Shown here one piece after another: positions 38,288-49,639 of a stretch of 64,000 bases of DNA. Source of the DNA: Tillus elongatus. Lineage: Eukaryota > Arthropoda > Insecta > Coleoptera > Cleridae. Position 1 is the first letter of the stretch. Every line of letters starts with the position of its first letter. The translations under genes and the position numbers were made by a program. The DNA lies in NCBI GenBank assembly GCA_964006375.1, contig OZ023270.1:79179966-79243965 (forward strand), read 5' to 3'. A model generated the notes under the pieces. It worked only from the letters and a program-made list of their open reading frames with translations, did no database searches and was not told where the DNA came from.

Positions 38288-39284
38288 TTTTTCAACAACA
38301 CACCACCAGAGCTCACAGCCTAAATACTATCGCACCGCGGGTGTCGACAAGAAGGAAAGAGACAACTTGTTAATTCTGGACCTGAAGGGTTGGAGGTTCG
38401 GAGAAGGAAAAACATGTGCCGGAAAGGAATTCCACAACTTGGAAGTTCTCGGGACAAAAGAGCGGGCATAACAAGATGTTATATGTCTGGTGACCTGGCC
38501 AGACAAAAAGGTGCATTGGCTCTGTTTACCTGGTGGATCTGTTAGGGGCAGCATGTGGAGGAACTATGAAAGAAAGCTCCCCCGAGCAGTGCCCGTGCAG
38601 ATATTTGTAAAGGAGGGAGAGGTCACCAACGGCACGGTGGGCAAGGGATGGCAGCCTTTGGGTGAGGGTAGGGTCACCGATGAGACGTACAGCTCTCTTC
38701 TCAATGGAATCCAGTTTAGCGAGCGTAGAAGCGGCAGCGGCACCACAGATGTGGGAACAGTATTCGAGGTTTGGCCTTATTTGTGAAGTATATAAGGTAT
38801 GGAGATTAGCTGATGAAAAGTATTTGCGAGCCTGGAAGAGGAAACCTAATTTCTTAGCAGCCGCTTCTGTAATTGATGTGACATGTTGGTGCCAATTGAT
38901 ATTTCGATCCACATAAATGCCAACAAGTGAAAAGGACTCATTACTTTGAATAACTTGGTTGTTTATTGTGATGGGTCTAGGGCTGGTTTATCTCTTATAA
39001 TATAGAAGGGAAGACTGAGATTTGATGGAGTTGAATTGTACAAGATGTCTACTTCCCCAGTCCAATATTTTTTGGAGATCCACAGCGACAAAATCCTCCA
39101 TGAGTCTGCGATCCTCATCTAATTGGGTTAAAGAGACAGGCTTAGAATATTGTATATGCGAGTGGAGGGTGCTGTCGTCCGCGTAACTGTGAATTGGGTT
39201 GGATGTGCTAGAGAGGAGGTCATTGTTGTGAAAGGAAAACAAAGTAGGGGCTAAAGCTAAACCTTGAGGGACTCCTGCATTAAT
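38288..39284 (-). pseudogene. APE-type LINE, 5'-truncated copy
   Basis: It matches the 3' third of 46015-49220. On the - strand: NDLLSSTSNPIHSYADDST with an intact YADD reverse-transcriptase box, LDEDRRLMEDFVAVDLQKIL, then NINWHQHVTSITEAAAKKLG, YTSQIRPNLEYCSHICGAA and the tail KLWNSFPAHVFPS. Homology stops at 39284, inside a mariner fragment. 5' truncation is the usual result of incomplete LINE reverse transcription. Confidence 0.85.
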
Positions 39285-39300
39285 TAGTTACATTCTACAA

Positions 39301-39358
39301 TTTTTTTTTTGTTCCCTCAGGGCTCGTCCGCGGCCTTGCCGCCCCGATAGCACCGCAA
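39301..39358 (-). mobile_element. 58-bp poly(A)-tailed retroposed insert (R6) with 12-bp target duplication
   Basis: TACATTCTACAA at 39289-39300 is repeated exactly at 39359-39370. Between them is T(10) and a GC-rich block (GGGCTCGTCCGCGGCC, GCCCCGATAGCACCGC). On the - strand this is a short body with a poly(A) tail. The same block recurs at 60918-60952 and 61456-61515. It is probably the 3' end of a LINE or SINE not otherwise present here. Confidence 0.75.
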
Positions 39359-39370
39359 TACATTCTACAA

Positions 39371-39605
39371 TAGCATGTACGCTGTCTTCGGCCCATAAGT
39401 GATCGTTATGGAAGCTTATTACAGCTTCTCTTGAAAACTTCGTTTGATCAGTGAATAGGTTCGCTACAAACCAGGGGTTTCGTGCAAGCTTTCCAGAAAA
39501 CCATTCACAAAAGAGTATGAAGGGTATGAAATCGCGGGCAAACGTACTTGGACAGGTTGTATATGGGATGGGTACAACTGTTTTGTAGAAGTGAAGAATA
39601 TTTGT
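39371..39605 (-). pseudogene. Mariner-like transposase fragment
   Basis: On the - strand: LYPSHIQPVQVRLPA, YPSYSFVNGFLESLHETPG, then LFTDQTKFSREAVISFHND with the first catalytic Asp, HLWAEDSVHAIVEC. The block order and FTDxxKFSR signature match mariner relatives. It is cut by the R6 insert and by the LINE copy at its 3' side. Confidence 0.7.
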
Positions 39606-39659
39606 GTAAGAAAGTAGCGTAATAATAAATAATTCCAGATCACCATTTTGGGTTTAAAA

Positions 39660-40330
39660 TTTTATTATTATTGCTCATAATAATAGTGAAAAAATACTTT
39701 TACAGTTGGTACAGTGGAAACTTCTTTTAGAGTTTCAAATTTACCGCCTCCATTTATATAATTTTTAAACAACTAGAGCGGTACAGACGTGTCAGATGTT
39801 AACTAGTGCCAACCCAAAAGCTGGCCGCTCTTATGTACAGGTAGCTTATGGAAGTCTCCTCACTAATCTTTGTTCGTTATGAAAGAAAATAAATTCAAAA
39901 TTTGAAAGTTTAGCCTTTCACGGGTGATTTTCAACAATTAAGTATTGTTGTGATTAGATATTTGGTTGATTTATTATTTATATTATGGAACGTTTTACTG
40001 TCTATGTCTACATGATATTTTTTTAATACCAGATAAGGTTATACCGTAAGTTACTGGCAGGTTTCTTATTTCAAATAAGGATTATTATTTCTATACCTAT
40101 CGGCAGTCTATTAGAAGTTATAAGCACTTTTCTTTTGATTTGTACCAATTGCACATTAAAAACATATATAACCCAGTGGCTAGTGTTACCGTAGAAACCA
40201 TAAAAATAATATTCCTACTGCTGTCAAAACGGTTTTGTGATAGTTATTGCCGCAAGAACGTCTAACTTAGGATTTGCGAACGGCGACACGAAGTGCTAAT
40301 AGAAGTTTCTAACTAATAATGAATTTTGAC
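39660..40330. other. No gene recognised
   Basis: AT-rich DNA without matches to other repeats here and without credible frames. Confidence 0.3.
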
Positions 40331-40334
40331 GAAA

Positions 40335-40530
40335 GTTAAACAATGAAGACACCGAAATAATGCTCTCCTGGTACTTTGCGACTTATCCCGAAGCGTCGCT
40401 ACAACAAGCAGCACACATTCTGCAAGTTACCAAGAACATAAGCCTTTTGCGTAGCAACAAGTTCACTGTCTAAAACCAACAGATTTTGTACAACGACGCG
40501 AATTTTGCGAGGTCATGGCACTGAAAGTAG
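40335..40530 (+). pseudogene. Mariner-like transposase fragment (HTH region)
   Basis: Pieces EASLQQAAHILQVTKN, LLRSNKFT, then after a stop LKPTDFVQRREFCEVMAL. This is the second helix-turn-helix and linker of a mariner-like transposase. No catalytic residues are left. Confidence 0.6.
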
Positions 40531-40582
40531 AAGAGGGCGATCAGCTCATAGCTTGTACAATGCAACTCTACCAAATCTCAGT

Positions 40583-41283
40583 CTTGCTTTCTTTCTCATA
40601 AGAGATACACCAGCCCTAGACCCATCACAATGAACAACCAAGTTATTCAAAGTAATGAGCCATTTTCACTTGTTGGCATTTCTGTGGATCGAAATGTCAA
40701 TTGGCACCAACATGTCACATCAATTGCAGAAGCGGCTGTTAAGAAATTAGGTTTCCTCTTCCGGGCTCGCAAATACTTTTCACCAGCTAATCTCTATACC
40801 TTATATACTTCACAAATAAGGCAAAACCTGCTGCTCCCATATCTGGGGTGCCGCTGCCGCTCCTACACTCGCTATCCCGGACTCCATTCAGAAGAAAGCT
40901 ATGCGTCTCATCGGTGGCCCTACCCTCACCCAAAGTCTGCAATCTCTTGCCCACCGACGTGCCGTTGGTGACCTCTCTCCCTCTCTCTTTTTTTTTTACA
41001 GATATCTGCACGGGCACTGTTCAGAGGAGCTTTCTTCCATAGTTTCTCTACCTGCTGCCCCCAATAGATCTACCAGGGGAACAGAGCGATTGCCCGCTCT
41101 TTTGTCCCGAGGACTTCCAAGTTGTGGAATTCCATGCCGGCACATGTTTTTCCTTCTCCGAACCTCCAAACCTTCATGCCCTGAATTAACAAGTTGCCTC
41201 TTTCCTCTTTGTCGACTCCCACGGTGCGATAGTATATAGGCTGTAAGCCCTCGTGGTGTGTTGTTGAAATATATATTTTTTTA
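40583..41283 (+). pseudogene. APE-type LINE, 5'-truncated copy (+ strand)
   Basis: Same family as 46015-49220: SNEPFSLVGISVDRNVNWH, QHVTSIAEAAVKKLGF, ARKYFSPANLYTLYTSQI, then frameshifted LTQSLQSLAHRRAVGDLS. It ends GTTGTTGAAATATATA followed by T-rich DNA. Only the last ~700 bp are present. Confidence 0.85.
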
Positions 41284-42064
41284 AATAGCGAATATTATGC
41301 GAGTGATGAAGCAAAATCTTCAAAGGATGGAGTTTTTAACAGACAAAACAGACACTATTAGACTGCTGAAAACCACCATAAAACAAGACAATGTCAATCT
41401 TATAGGGTCGTTGGCAATTTAACGTCTTTTGTATCTTTAAGATAGACAACATTCTGTATGTTCATACATTTGATGAAAGTTTGAACACCGATATGTAAGT
41501 ACGTTGGAATTTTAAACAACATTCTGTCGACAATTTGCTAATTAATGAATCGATCGCTGGCTGGTATCATCGCCTTATCATAATGGACGTTTTAGAAGAA
41601 ATGTTTGATGGTAAATCGATGGCGGACAATGCCGTCGGCCTCCGAGCTCCCTGGATTTGATCCCAATGGATTTCTTAATAGAATTAAATTCTGTATCAAC
41701 ACAAAAGAAAATCAAAATACGGTTCTGTTTAAGGGAAGAAAGATATTTGAGATAAAATTGACTGTAGATACCCACATAACAAAATATAAAGGATCTGTTA
41801 AATTGTATAGTAATAGTTCTTTAGAAAGGCCAAATATACTTTTCCTAGTTTTTAACGGATTTGAAGTTACTGAGTTTTGAAGAAACCATGCAGGTGTAAT
41901 TTTGTTCACAAAAATCAAGATATCCGTGAAACGGTTAGTTCTAAATGTTGATGTTTGATGAAATTACAGGATGCTCCATTTGAAATAAGGAAGCTACCAG
42001 CAGCTTGAGACTATTTTAACAACAATTTACAAAATTTTTGGTTGGTTGTACACAGACTTTGTTT
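41284..42064. other. No gene recognised; one 91-codon open frame
   Basis: The + frame 41605-41880 (ending FNGFEVTEF) is open but matches no family I know, and its antisense is also open. It may be a transposon fragment. Nothing else is visible. Confidence 0.25.
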
Positions 42065-42182
42065 ATTAGTGAATTTTCGTAGAAAAAATTCACTAATCGA
42101 TAGATTTTTAGTTTCCTTTCGAATTTTTTTTTATCAAAAAATAAAAAAGGTATGGTGACTAAATTTGGTAGGTAGGATTACG

Positions 42183-42254
<72 letters not shown>

Positions 42255-42356
42255 TATATAAACTATACATCATTTGTATGTTCCAAGAAAAAAAAATTTG
42301 GTGCCAGATTATTTCTATGAAAATTCACTACCATAACGCTCTTGCTGCGTCCGGAC
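42065..42356. repeat. R1/R2 remnant with (TA)n tract
   Basis: TTAGTGAATTTTCGTAG with its inverse ATTCACTAAT, (TA)n 42186-42251, then AAATTCACTACCATAACGC and TTGCTGCGTCCGG, the R2 right end. Confidence 0.6.
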
Positions 42357-42744
42357 TTTGACATTTTGTATTTATTAGAGTTGTCATGACAACATACTAC
42401 CTTTTTCCGCACCCAGGTGGCAACCCTGCCATATATTTCACAATATTTTAGTGAGAATGGGACTCTTTGAATTAGTTATTGCCCAACTTTTAAAATCTTG
42501 CAATTTTCATTTCCCCAGATACTTCTAACTAGAGGTTTTCGAATGATAGATGAGTTAATTTTAAACAATCTTTGTTGTTTGATTCTTTTTTATTTAGAAG
42601 CTACATGCATTTGAAGTTTTATGTCAGTAAAAGGTGGCCTATAAATATTTCAATTTGACATTGATATGGCAATACAATTGTTTTGTTTGTGACAATGGTT
42701 ATTTATTTGCTACATGCATGTTTGAAATGTCAATGTTCTGAATA
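42357..42744. other. No gene recognised
   Basis: AT-rich filler between an R2 end and a transposase scrap. Confidence 0.3.
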
Positions 42745-43105
42745 AAAAATATGTATTTACAACTAAAGAACATGCACATACTGTTTTTGTGTTTGGATTT
42801 TCAAATGGGAGCGCTAGACAAGCAGCTGGAGAAAAACGTTGCCAGTTTCCTACTAGACATCAACCAGTCCATACTTTGTTTACTGCATCATTTCTTGGGC
42901 TTCGAGAAACAGGTAATCCCGGTCTAGGAAAAGCCATTCAGTCTCATGCAGTGTAAATATGAAATAAAAGAAGCGTCAAAATAAAAATCTAACACAACAA
43001 TTTCATTCTCCAGAAGAAGTTGCTACGAGAAAATGTTGGAAATCTTTGAAAATAAAGAAGTTGTAAATACAGTTTTAGAATTCTTCATGAATTTACAAGT
43101 GATTA
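42745..43105 (+). pseudogene. Mariner-like transposase N-terminal (DUF4817-like) fragment
   Basis: FVFGFSNGSARQAAGE, FPTRHQPVHTLFTA and LRETGNPG follow the pattern of the N-terminal helix-turn-helix (AxRxYxxxFPxRxxP ... tGs). SPEEVATRK and MLEIFENKEVVNT may continue it in other frames. Weakly supported; no catalytic residues. Confidence 0.4.
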
Positions 43106-43984
43106 TTTCCTTCTCTGTAAACAGCACTTGGGAAGCCAGAGAAGTCTTCCCATGTGTATTTATTATGGAAGGATTCCACCAAGAAAGGCAACAAACTATT
43201 TTAAAAACCATTTTAAAAACCGAGACGAATGGCATCGACAGTGAAGTAAACGGCATTCAACTGACATCAAAATTGTCTAAAACCTTTCACATTTAACCGT
43301 TCTTCCATCACTTCTAGCTTCCGATATCCTAATACATGCATGACGAAAATGGCACACACCGTATATGAAAATAAAATTTAGCCTTGGATTCTGATTGCAT
43401 TAAAGCTAATATACGTTTTTCCACGTACTGTGAGTGAATTCAGGTCAAATGTATAAAAGCTAATAATGTAAAGTTGCAGTAAAGGGTAGCGGCTTATTGA
43501 TTTTGCTTTTATTGGCTTTTACTAATAATAGAAGTATCCGAACGCGTTCTCGAACAACAAAAACATGTGGAGTTTAGAAATCCTTTTACCAATTAAATAT
43601 ATACGCGTGTAAAACTTACCATAACCAAAATACCTAGCTATTTTATGTTTTATCTTTTTTTGTTTGTTGGCACTTGTCATTACAGCAGGGTGGCTTCCAA
43701 AACTATACAAGCGGATTTTTGAGGATTTAAAATTATCACTTTAAAAAAGGCTGGTACAGGTCAGGTCTTGTTTTTGAGAGGGATCCGTTTTCTGGCGAAT
43801 GCCACAGCTGATACTTACTTTTTCTTAAGCGGGCTACCCAGCTACCTTCTCCAAACTTTAAGCAGGAAGTGGGGTCGAGTGTCACATCGTTGGAAATGCT
43901 CCTCGATTCTTAATTTGACCGTATATTTGAAATGAATTCTGTAATTATTTGTTATGTATATTTTAATATAGTAGAATATATCGC
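43106..43984. other. No gene recognised
   Basis: An 87-codon frame (43033-43296) is open but without a recognisable domain. The remainder has no repeats or motifs I can name. Confidence 0.3.
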
Positions 43985-44068
43985 GGGCATGAAGCCGGTG
44001 TCCAGTATCATGTGAACAAAACGTTAGTTTGCGTATACTTAGATAGCTCAGTGGTGGTGTGGTTGTCT
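43985..44068 (+). repeat. SINE family c head with tRNA-like A box
   Basis: GGGCATGAAGCCGGTGTCC, AACAAAACGTTAG, then TAGCTCAGTGGTGGTGTGG, a tRNA D-arm/A-box sequence. The same order is at 59235-59333. The B-box half is missing. Confidence 0.5.
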
Positions 44069-44086
44069 TCTACAAAAAGCATAACA

Positions 44087-45131
44087 ACAAATAGCACGCA
44101 TTGTCAACGACTAAATTTTAATACAGATAAATCTACACTCATGACAACACTGGACATTGAAAAAGCGTTTGACACAGTATGGCATGATTACCTGGTTTAC
44201 AAACTACCCAAAACATTTAATACTCCTGCTATACTCTTATTTAAAGGGTAGAATATTTAGAGTTAGAATCAACACTACTTTTCAAGTGCTAGAATCATAA
44301 ATGTAGGAGTACCACAAGGTTCCATAATCGGCCCAATTATGCAATAAATACCTAATCGATATTTAACATTCTGAAAAAACACAAATTCTGGCTAAGTACT
44401 TTCAATCCTGAAAATTAAAGTAAATTCTAATAAATACGAGGCCATAATATTTAGCAAAAAATATAAAAAGAACAAAATATTTCAGACTATCGAACTAAAC
44501 TCGGAAACAATTAAAATTAGTAACACACTTAAATATTTGGGTGTTTGTCTTGACGAAAATCCAGCATTTAAAAAGCCTGGACGCAGCAAGTGCGTTATGA
44601 TAGTGAATATTCATTAAAATGTTTTAAATAGCAAATATGTGTTTTCTTTTTAAGAAAACATACATCAAATTTGGTTACCAGTATAACATATATAGTAAAA
44701 ATAATGTACCATATTTCATCAAAATAACTTTATTTTTTGAAAATGTTAAAAAAAATTCGAAAATAAACTTTAAATGTTCGTGAAAAACCTAGTTTCTTGG
44801 CCAACGAACCTTATATGTTAATAGAAAATTGAGCTATTCAAATTTGAGGCATTCAATAAAAACTCGCTACCATAACGCACTTCCTGAGTCCCAAAATTAT
44901 TTTTGTACAAACATGCATTATAATTTCGTGGTCTAAATTCCATACATTTACCGCTGGCTCAGAACTCATACTGATAGGGGGAATCCGTCTGTGTAATTAA
45001 AAGAAAACATTGTTTAATCTATTTCAACTGAGGAGATTTTCCTGATTAACGAACTTATCCAAGCCACTTGCAAAAGGAAGGTACTCACCAAATGTGATCA
45101 AAATCGGCCCATTATTTTTTGAGTTATCGGT

Positions 45132-45212
<81 letters not shown>

Positions 45213-45783
45213 ATATAAAAATTGGACCCGACCCCGGGTATGTGTTCTCGGGGGGGCCTAATTAGTGCTAAATTGAAGAAATTTTTTCAAAATTCGAAAG
45301 TCGAGATCTCCTCATTAGAGAATTTTTTTTAAGAAAATTCACTAAAATCATATTGACGAAACAATCTTATGGTGTATTACGGTGTCATGAAAACAGTATA
45401 TCCCCTAATTAACAGAAAAGTAAGGTGTCTGTTAGTAATAAAGTTATTATATACAACTCAATAATGCGACCCACCCTAACTTATGCAGCACCCATCTGGT
45501 GCGGCGCGACAAAAATGCACACCAAAAAATTATAAATATATCAGAATAAATGCCTGAGATTGTTCCTAAGTAAAACCAGATATACAATGATTAGCGAATT
45601 ACATAAAATTACTAAGATGCTATTTATGAGCCATAAAATCAAAGAACAAGCAGAAAAATTTTACTCCACACAATTAGATAATAACGTTGTTCTGCAAGAC
45701 ATTGCAAGCTGCAAGCAACACACCATAGATTTTCCCCTAAAACATAAACTTCCATATCAAGAATTATCCTTCTTTCTGAATTA
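44087..45783 (+). pseudogene. Jockey-like LINE reverse transcriptase, interrupted
   Basis: Pieces in order: LNFNTDKSTLMTTLDIEKAF and DTVWHDYLVYKL (RT block A), INVGVPQGSIIGPI (RT block), YEAIIFSKKYKKN, IKISNTLKYLGVCLDENPAF. Then an R1/R2 composite (44576-45345) is inserted. After it: HIDETI, MRPTLTYAAPIWCGAT-type sequence in shifting frames, and CLRLFLSKTRYTMISELHK to the stop at 45781-45783. The YxDD box is lost. Frames are broken in several places. It is a different family from the LINE at 46015-49220. Confidence 0.8.
44576..45345 (-). mobile_element. R1/R2 composite inserted in the Jockey-like LINE
   Basis: R2 (44576-44894), a short R1 right part with GCCACTTGCAAAAGG and GTTATCGGTGTGA, (TA)n 45136-45208, and the inverse R1 left end to AAATTCACTAAAA. 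LINE coding sequence resumes at once on the other side. Confidence 0.8.
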
Positions 45784-45814
45784 ATTCTAAAAGACGCAAA
45801 TAATAACAACAGAG

Positions 45815-45870
45815 AGTTATGCGCTAGAGGCGTATTTTGACAACGAAGCTCTGTTCCTCAGTAGCTGTCG
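45815..45870 (-). ncRNA. Decayed hammerhead-like unit (family D, inverted copy)
   Basis: On the - strand CAGCTA, CTGAGGA, a diverged stem II, GTTGTC, AAAATACG and CTCTAGCGCATAACTC follow the layout of 45893-45940. The core (CTGAGGA) and GAAA (CAAAA) are mutated. Confidence 0.35.
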
Positions 45871-45892
45871 CTAATAAACTAAGCTTAGCGAC

Positions 45893-45940
45893 AGCTACTG
45901 ATGAAGACAACTTCATTGCTGAAATACGTATCTAGCGCAT
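45893..45940 (+). ncRNA. Hammerhead-like RNA candidate (family D)
   Basis: Stem I GCTA with TAGC; CTGATGA at 45898-45904; extra A; stem II GACAAC with ATTGCT (partly decayed; sister copy has CAAC/GTTG); GAAA at 45921-45924; loopless stem III ATACGTAT; C45932 as cleavage base (ATC). Sequence is unrelated to the R3 and Penelope-linked units apart from the core. Confidence 0.45.
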
Positions 45941-45973
45941 AACTCTCTGTTAAGGATAATAAACTAAGTTTAG

Positions 45974-46014
45974 CGACAGCTACTGATGACAACATCGTTG
46001 TCGAAGTACGTATC
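45974..46014 (+). ncRNA. Hammerhead-like unit cut by a LINE (family D)
   Basis: CAGCTA, CTGATGA at 45983-45989, stem II CAAC/GTTG with loop ATC, GAAG for GAAA and GTACGTATC ending at 46014. The matching downstream part TCTAGCGCACAACTC resumes at 49222, after the LINE. Confidence 0.45.
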
Positions 46015-49000
46015 TTTTTTTATTTATATATTTCAACAACCCACCACAAGGGCTTACAGCCTAGATACTATCGTACCGTGGGTGTCGACAAGAAGAAAGT
46101 AGGCAACTTGTTAATTTTCGACTTGAAGGTTTGGAGGTTCGGCGGAGAAGGAAAAACATATGCCGGCAAGGAACTCCACAACTTGGAAGTCCTCGGGACA
46201 AAAGAGCGGGCATAACAAGATGTTCTATGCCTGGTGACCTGGACAGCAAAAGGGTGCATTCGCTATATTCCCCTGGTAGAGCTGTTGTGGGCAGCAGGTG
46301 GAGGAACTATGGAAGAAAGCTCCCCTGAACCGTGCCCGTGCAGATATCTATAAAAGGGGGAGAGGTCACCAACGGCACGTCGATGGACAAGGGATGGCAG
46401 CCTTTGGGTGAGGGTAGGGTCATCGATGAGACGTATAGCTCTCTTCTGAATGGAGTCCAGGATAGCGAGTGTAGAAGCGGCAGCGGCACCCCAGATGTGG
46501 GAGCAGTATTCGAGGTTTGGCCTTATTTATGAACCATATAAGGTATATAGATTAGCTGGTAAAAGTATTTGCGAGTCCGGAAGAGGAAACCTAATTTCTT
46601 AGCAGACCCTTCTGCAATTGATGTGACATGTTGGTGCCAATTGAGATTTCGATCCACAGAAATGCCAACAAGTGAAAAGGACTCATTACTTTGAATCACT
46701 TGGTTGTTCATTGTGATGGGTCTAGGGCTGGTGTATCTCTTATGAGATAGAAAGCAACAGATTTGGTGAGGTTGGATTGTACAGGATTTTTAGTTCCCCA
46801 GTCTAATATTTTTTGAAGATCCACTGAGACAGAACCCTCCATGAGCCTGCGATCCTCATCTAATTGGGCTAAAGAGACAGGCTCATAATATTGTATATTT
46901 GAGTGGAGGGTGATGACACCCGCGTAACTGTGAACGGGGTTGAATGTGCTAGAGAGGAGGTCATTGATGTGGAGAAGAAACAATGTAGGGGCTAAAGCTG
47001 AACCTTAATAACTCCTGCATTAATTGGATGCAGTTTAGAGGAATGGCCATACTCGACAACAGAAATGCTCCGGTTGGAGAGGAAATTTGCTCTCCAGGTA
47101 CAGAGTTTTGATGGTAGGCCATAGGCCGGAAGTGTATTAGGCAACGCTGTGTGCCAGACCTGGTCGAATGCTTTGGATGTGTCTAGAACGACATTCTGGG
47201 ATTCACCGTGTAGTTCCATAGACTTGTTCCAAGAATGGGTGACAAAGGAAATGAGGTCGGCAGTTGATCTGCGCTGACGGAATCCATCCTGCCTGTCGTG
47301 AATTAGACTGTGTTTTTAAAGAAATTTTAGTAATTCGGTGTTTATATACTTCTCCATCACTTTAGAGGCGACTGAAGGAGAGAAATAGGCCTATAGTTGC
47401 TAGGAAGCGCTTTGGATCCTTTTACTAGGGAATATGCCTCTATTGTAAGTTGTCTGAAACAGACGAGTCAGGACAGGAGCAAGTTCTGGTGCGCATTTTT
47501 TGAGAACAATTGCTGGGATCTCCTCAAGGCCAGAGGCTTTCCTGATATTAAGAGAAGAGAGCATCTTTCGGACCTTTTTGGTTCTGAAAATGATATCAGT
47601 CATTTTATGCGCGACATTGGGGACTGTTGGTGGTTGAACATTTGGAGGTGGGTTGAGAGTAAAATTGCCGGCGCACAACAAGGCAAAAAGTTCAGCCTTT
47701 CCCAGGGCGGTAGAAACAATTTCATCCCCTGAAACAAGAGCTGGGAACGTGCTCTTGAAGAAATTATTTCCAATAGATTTAGCAAGAGTCCAGAAGGGTT
47801 TGCTGCCATTGGAGCTTGAGAGGACTTTGTTTTTGATGTGGTTATTAAACGAGTTTTTTACCTCAGAAAGAATGCGTACATAGCGGTTTCTTGCGTCGTT
47901 AAATGCTTGACGGTTTTCTTGACTCGGATTGTGTAGAAGCGTTTTGTGAGCTTTGACCTTTTCAAGTCTGGCCTTGTCACAGGATTTAGAGAACCAGGGC
48001 TTTTGAGAGGCTGAAGAGGTTTTCTGTGGACGTGGAATAAATAATTCCATGCCATCTTGGATAATTTTGGTGCCGTTTTGTGAGATATCAGAAGGGTCAG
48101 GATGAGAGAAGCAGACAGACGTCCGTGGAAATCAGGAAAAGTAATCCCGCATTTCGTTCCAGGTCGCGGAGTTGTAGTACCAAACGATACGTGGGTGTGA
48201 TGACTGTGTGACCTCGGGTTGCATTGCGCAGGAAGCAGTGACCATGCCGTGGTCTGAGCGACCAAGGGGGGCGGTGACTGATATCTTATAGCACTCAGGT
48301 TTTGTAGTAAGAAGGAGATCCAAGGGATTTGAGCTGTGTGTTGGGATGCGAGGAAAATAAGTAGGTTGCTGAACCATATTGGCTAAAAAATTACTGACTG
48401 CAAGGGCCTCCGCTGCTCTCCCTTGTGGATCGGTTTTTGAATATCCTAGCCATTCCTTGTTATGGACATTGAAGTCACCAGGAATAGTGACCTCGGAGGA
48501 AGGATATTCAGAAATCAGATGGTCGGTTTTTTCAGAAAGGTAGTCGAAGAGCTGGACAAAGTTATTGTCAGAAGGTGACCGGTAAATGCAACAGATGAAT
48601 TTAGTTGCAGCTCTGAGAGTTTCGTCCAAAGTATGTCTTTTCTTCCAGCTTCTTAATTGGGGAGTTTGGTGCAAGGTAAATTGCTACGGAGATATGCGCA
48701 CACGCCTCCATGCAATCTAAAGGAAGTAAGGAGCTCATACCCCGGGAAATTAAGGTGATTAGTGGCTGTTTTGGCACTGATTTGGGTTTCGGTGAGGAAG
48801 AGGAGTTGGAGCCTATTAGCCTGGAGGAAATGGTGGACGGATCAGGTTAGAATTTATGCCACATATATTCGAGAAGGATATGTCAAATCTTGATTCCGGC
48901 GCCCCTTGTACACCCCTCTTCCGGTGATCCGAATGGAGGGGTATTTTATCTCCGGAATCTTTTGTACATGGAGGAGCCATCATCATTTTTGTTTATAAGG

Positions 49001-49220
49001 GGAACCGACTCATACACCAGAACCGGAAACGTCCGTTGGGACTTCACCGGCCCCTTGATATAAGGCGTGGTACCTCCTCGGGCGTGAAAAAATCCCTTAC
49101 TCTCACCTTAAGGAAAAGTCCACTACCACCTGCTTGACTCCGATTAGTCGTCTCTTACGACAGGCAGGAGTTACATTGGGCCTATTCTTTTAGTTAGTCC
49201 CCGAACCCACAGGGGACAAA
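46015..49220 (-). pseudogene. APE-type LINE (Jockey/CR1 group), near full length but broken
   Basis: On the - strand: a 5' leader (from 49220: GGGTTCGGGGACTAACT, CTGCCTGTCGTAAGAGACG), then an endonuclease starting NICGINSNL and LLFLTETQIS, with GDFNVHNKEW and GRSDHGMV catalytic motifs (48132-48674). RT linker NHIKNKVLSSSNGSKPFW and RKASGLEEIPAIVLKK follow, then DTSKAFDQVWH, a YAGV where YADD is expected, and the tail WHQHVTSIAEGSAKKLG. It ends in an A-rich tail (T-rich at 46015-46035). Both borders are fixed by the interrupted host repeat (46014 and 49221). Frameshifts and the lost YADD make it inactive. Shorter sister copies: 38288 and 40583. Confidence 0.85.
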
Positions 49221-49639
49221 ATCTAGCGCACAACTCTCCGTTTTTATTTTCGTGGTTTTTGGGGTGGTTCTGCTTTTTGTTTCAAGTTAGACGACATCGT
49301 ATAAGCTTTATAGCTGGAGTCTTGTAACACATTTTGCTTAAACTTGTACACATTTTTTGTATTAAAATTATATTAGATAATAAAGCTGGTTGAATTTTAA
49401 ATTTGCCTGTGGTCTACGCAGAAGATTGCGTGATCGATTCCCGCTCGCTGAATGTATGTTTTCTTTTGGACATTTGGAGAAACAATAGTGTACAGATTTC
49501 ATACATTTTGAACAATATCTCATTTTTGTTTAAAACGCTTGAACAACTTTCTCACCGCTCACCTTTGAGTCTGAAATTATAATTTTCAGCTGACATTTTG
49601 TTATTGTTGATATTGAAAAAAACCGGTTTGACTAGGGTG
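49221..49639 (+). repeat. Downstream part of family D repeat, then a SINE c B-box half
   Basis: TCTAGCGCACAACTCTCCG continues the family D unit. At 49405-49447 GTGGTCTACGCAGAAG and GTGATCGATTCCCGC look like the anticodon and T arm of a tRNA-derived SINE whose A-box half is seen at 43985 and 59235; that link is inferred. Confidence 0.45.

Noticed and set aside
38490..38916. + strand frames of 98 and 84 codons
   Set aside because: Antisense of the LINE coding region.
41605..41880. 91-codon frame ending FNGFEVTEF
   Set aside because: No recognisable domain; antisense also open; kept only as an unassigned stretch.
44010..44070. Possible tRNA gene (TAGCTCAGTGGTGG)
   Set aside because: Only the D-arm half is present; the same head recurs at 59280, so it is a SINE fragment.
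47397..47883. + strand frames of 111 and 76 codons
   Set aside because: Antisense of the LINE endonuclease/RT linker.
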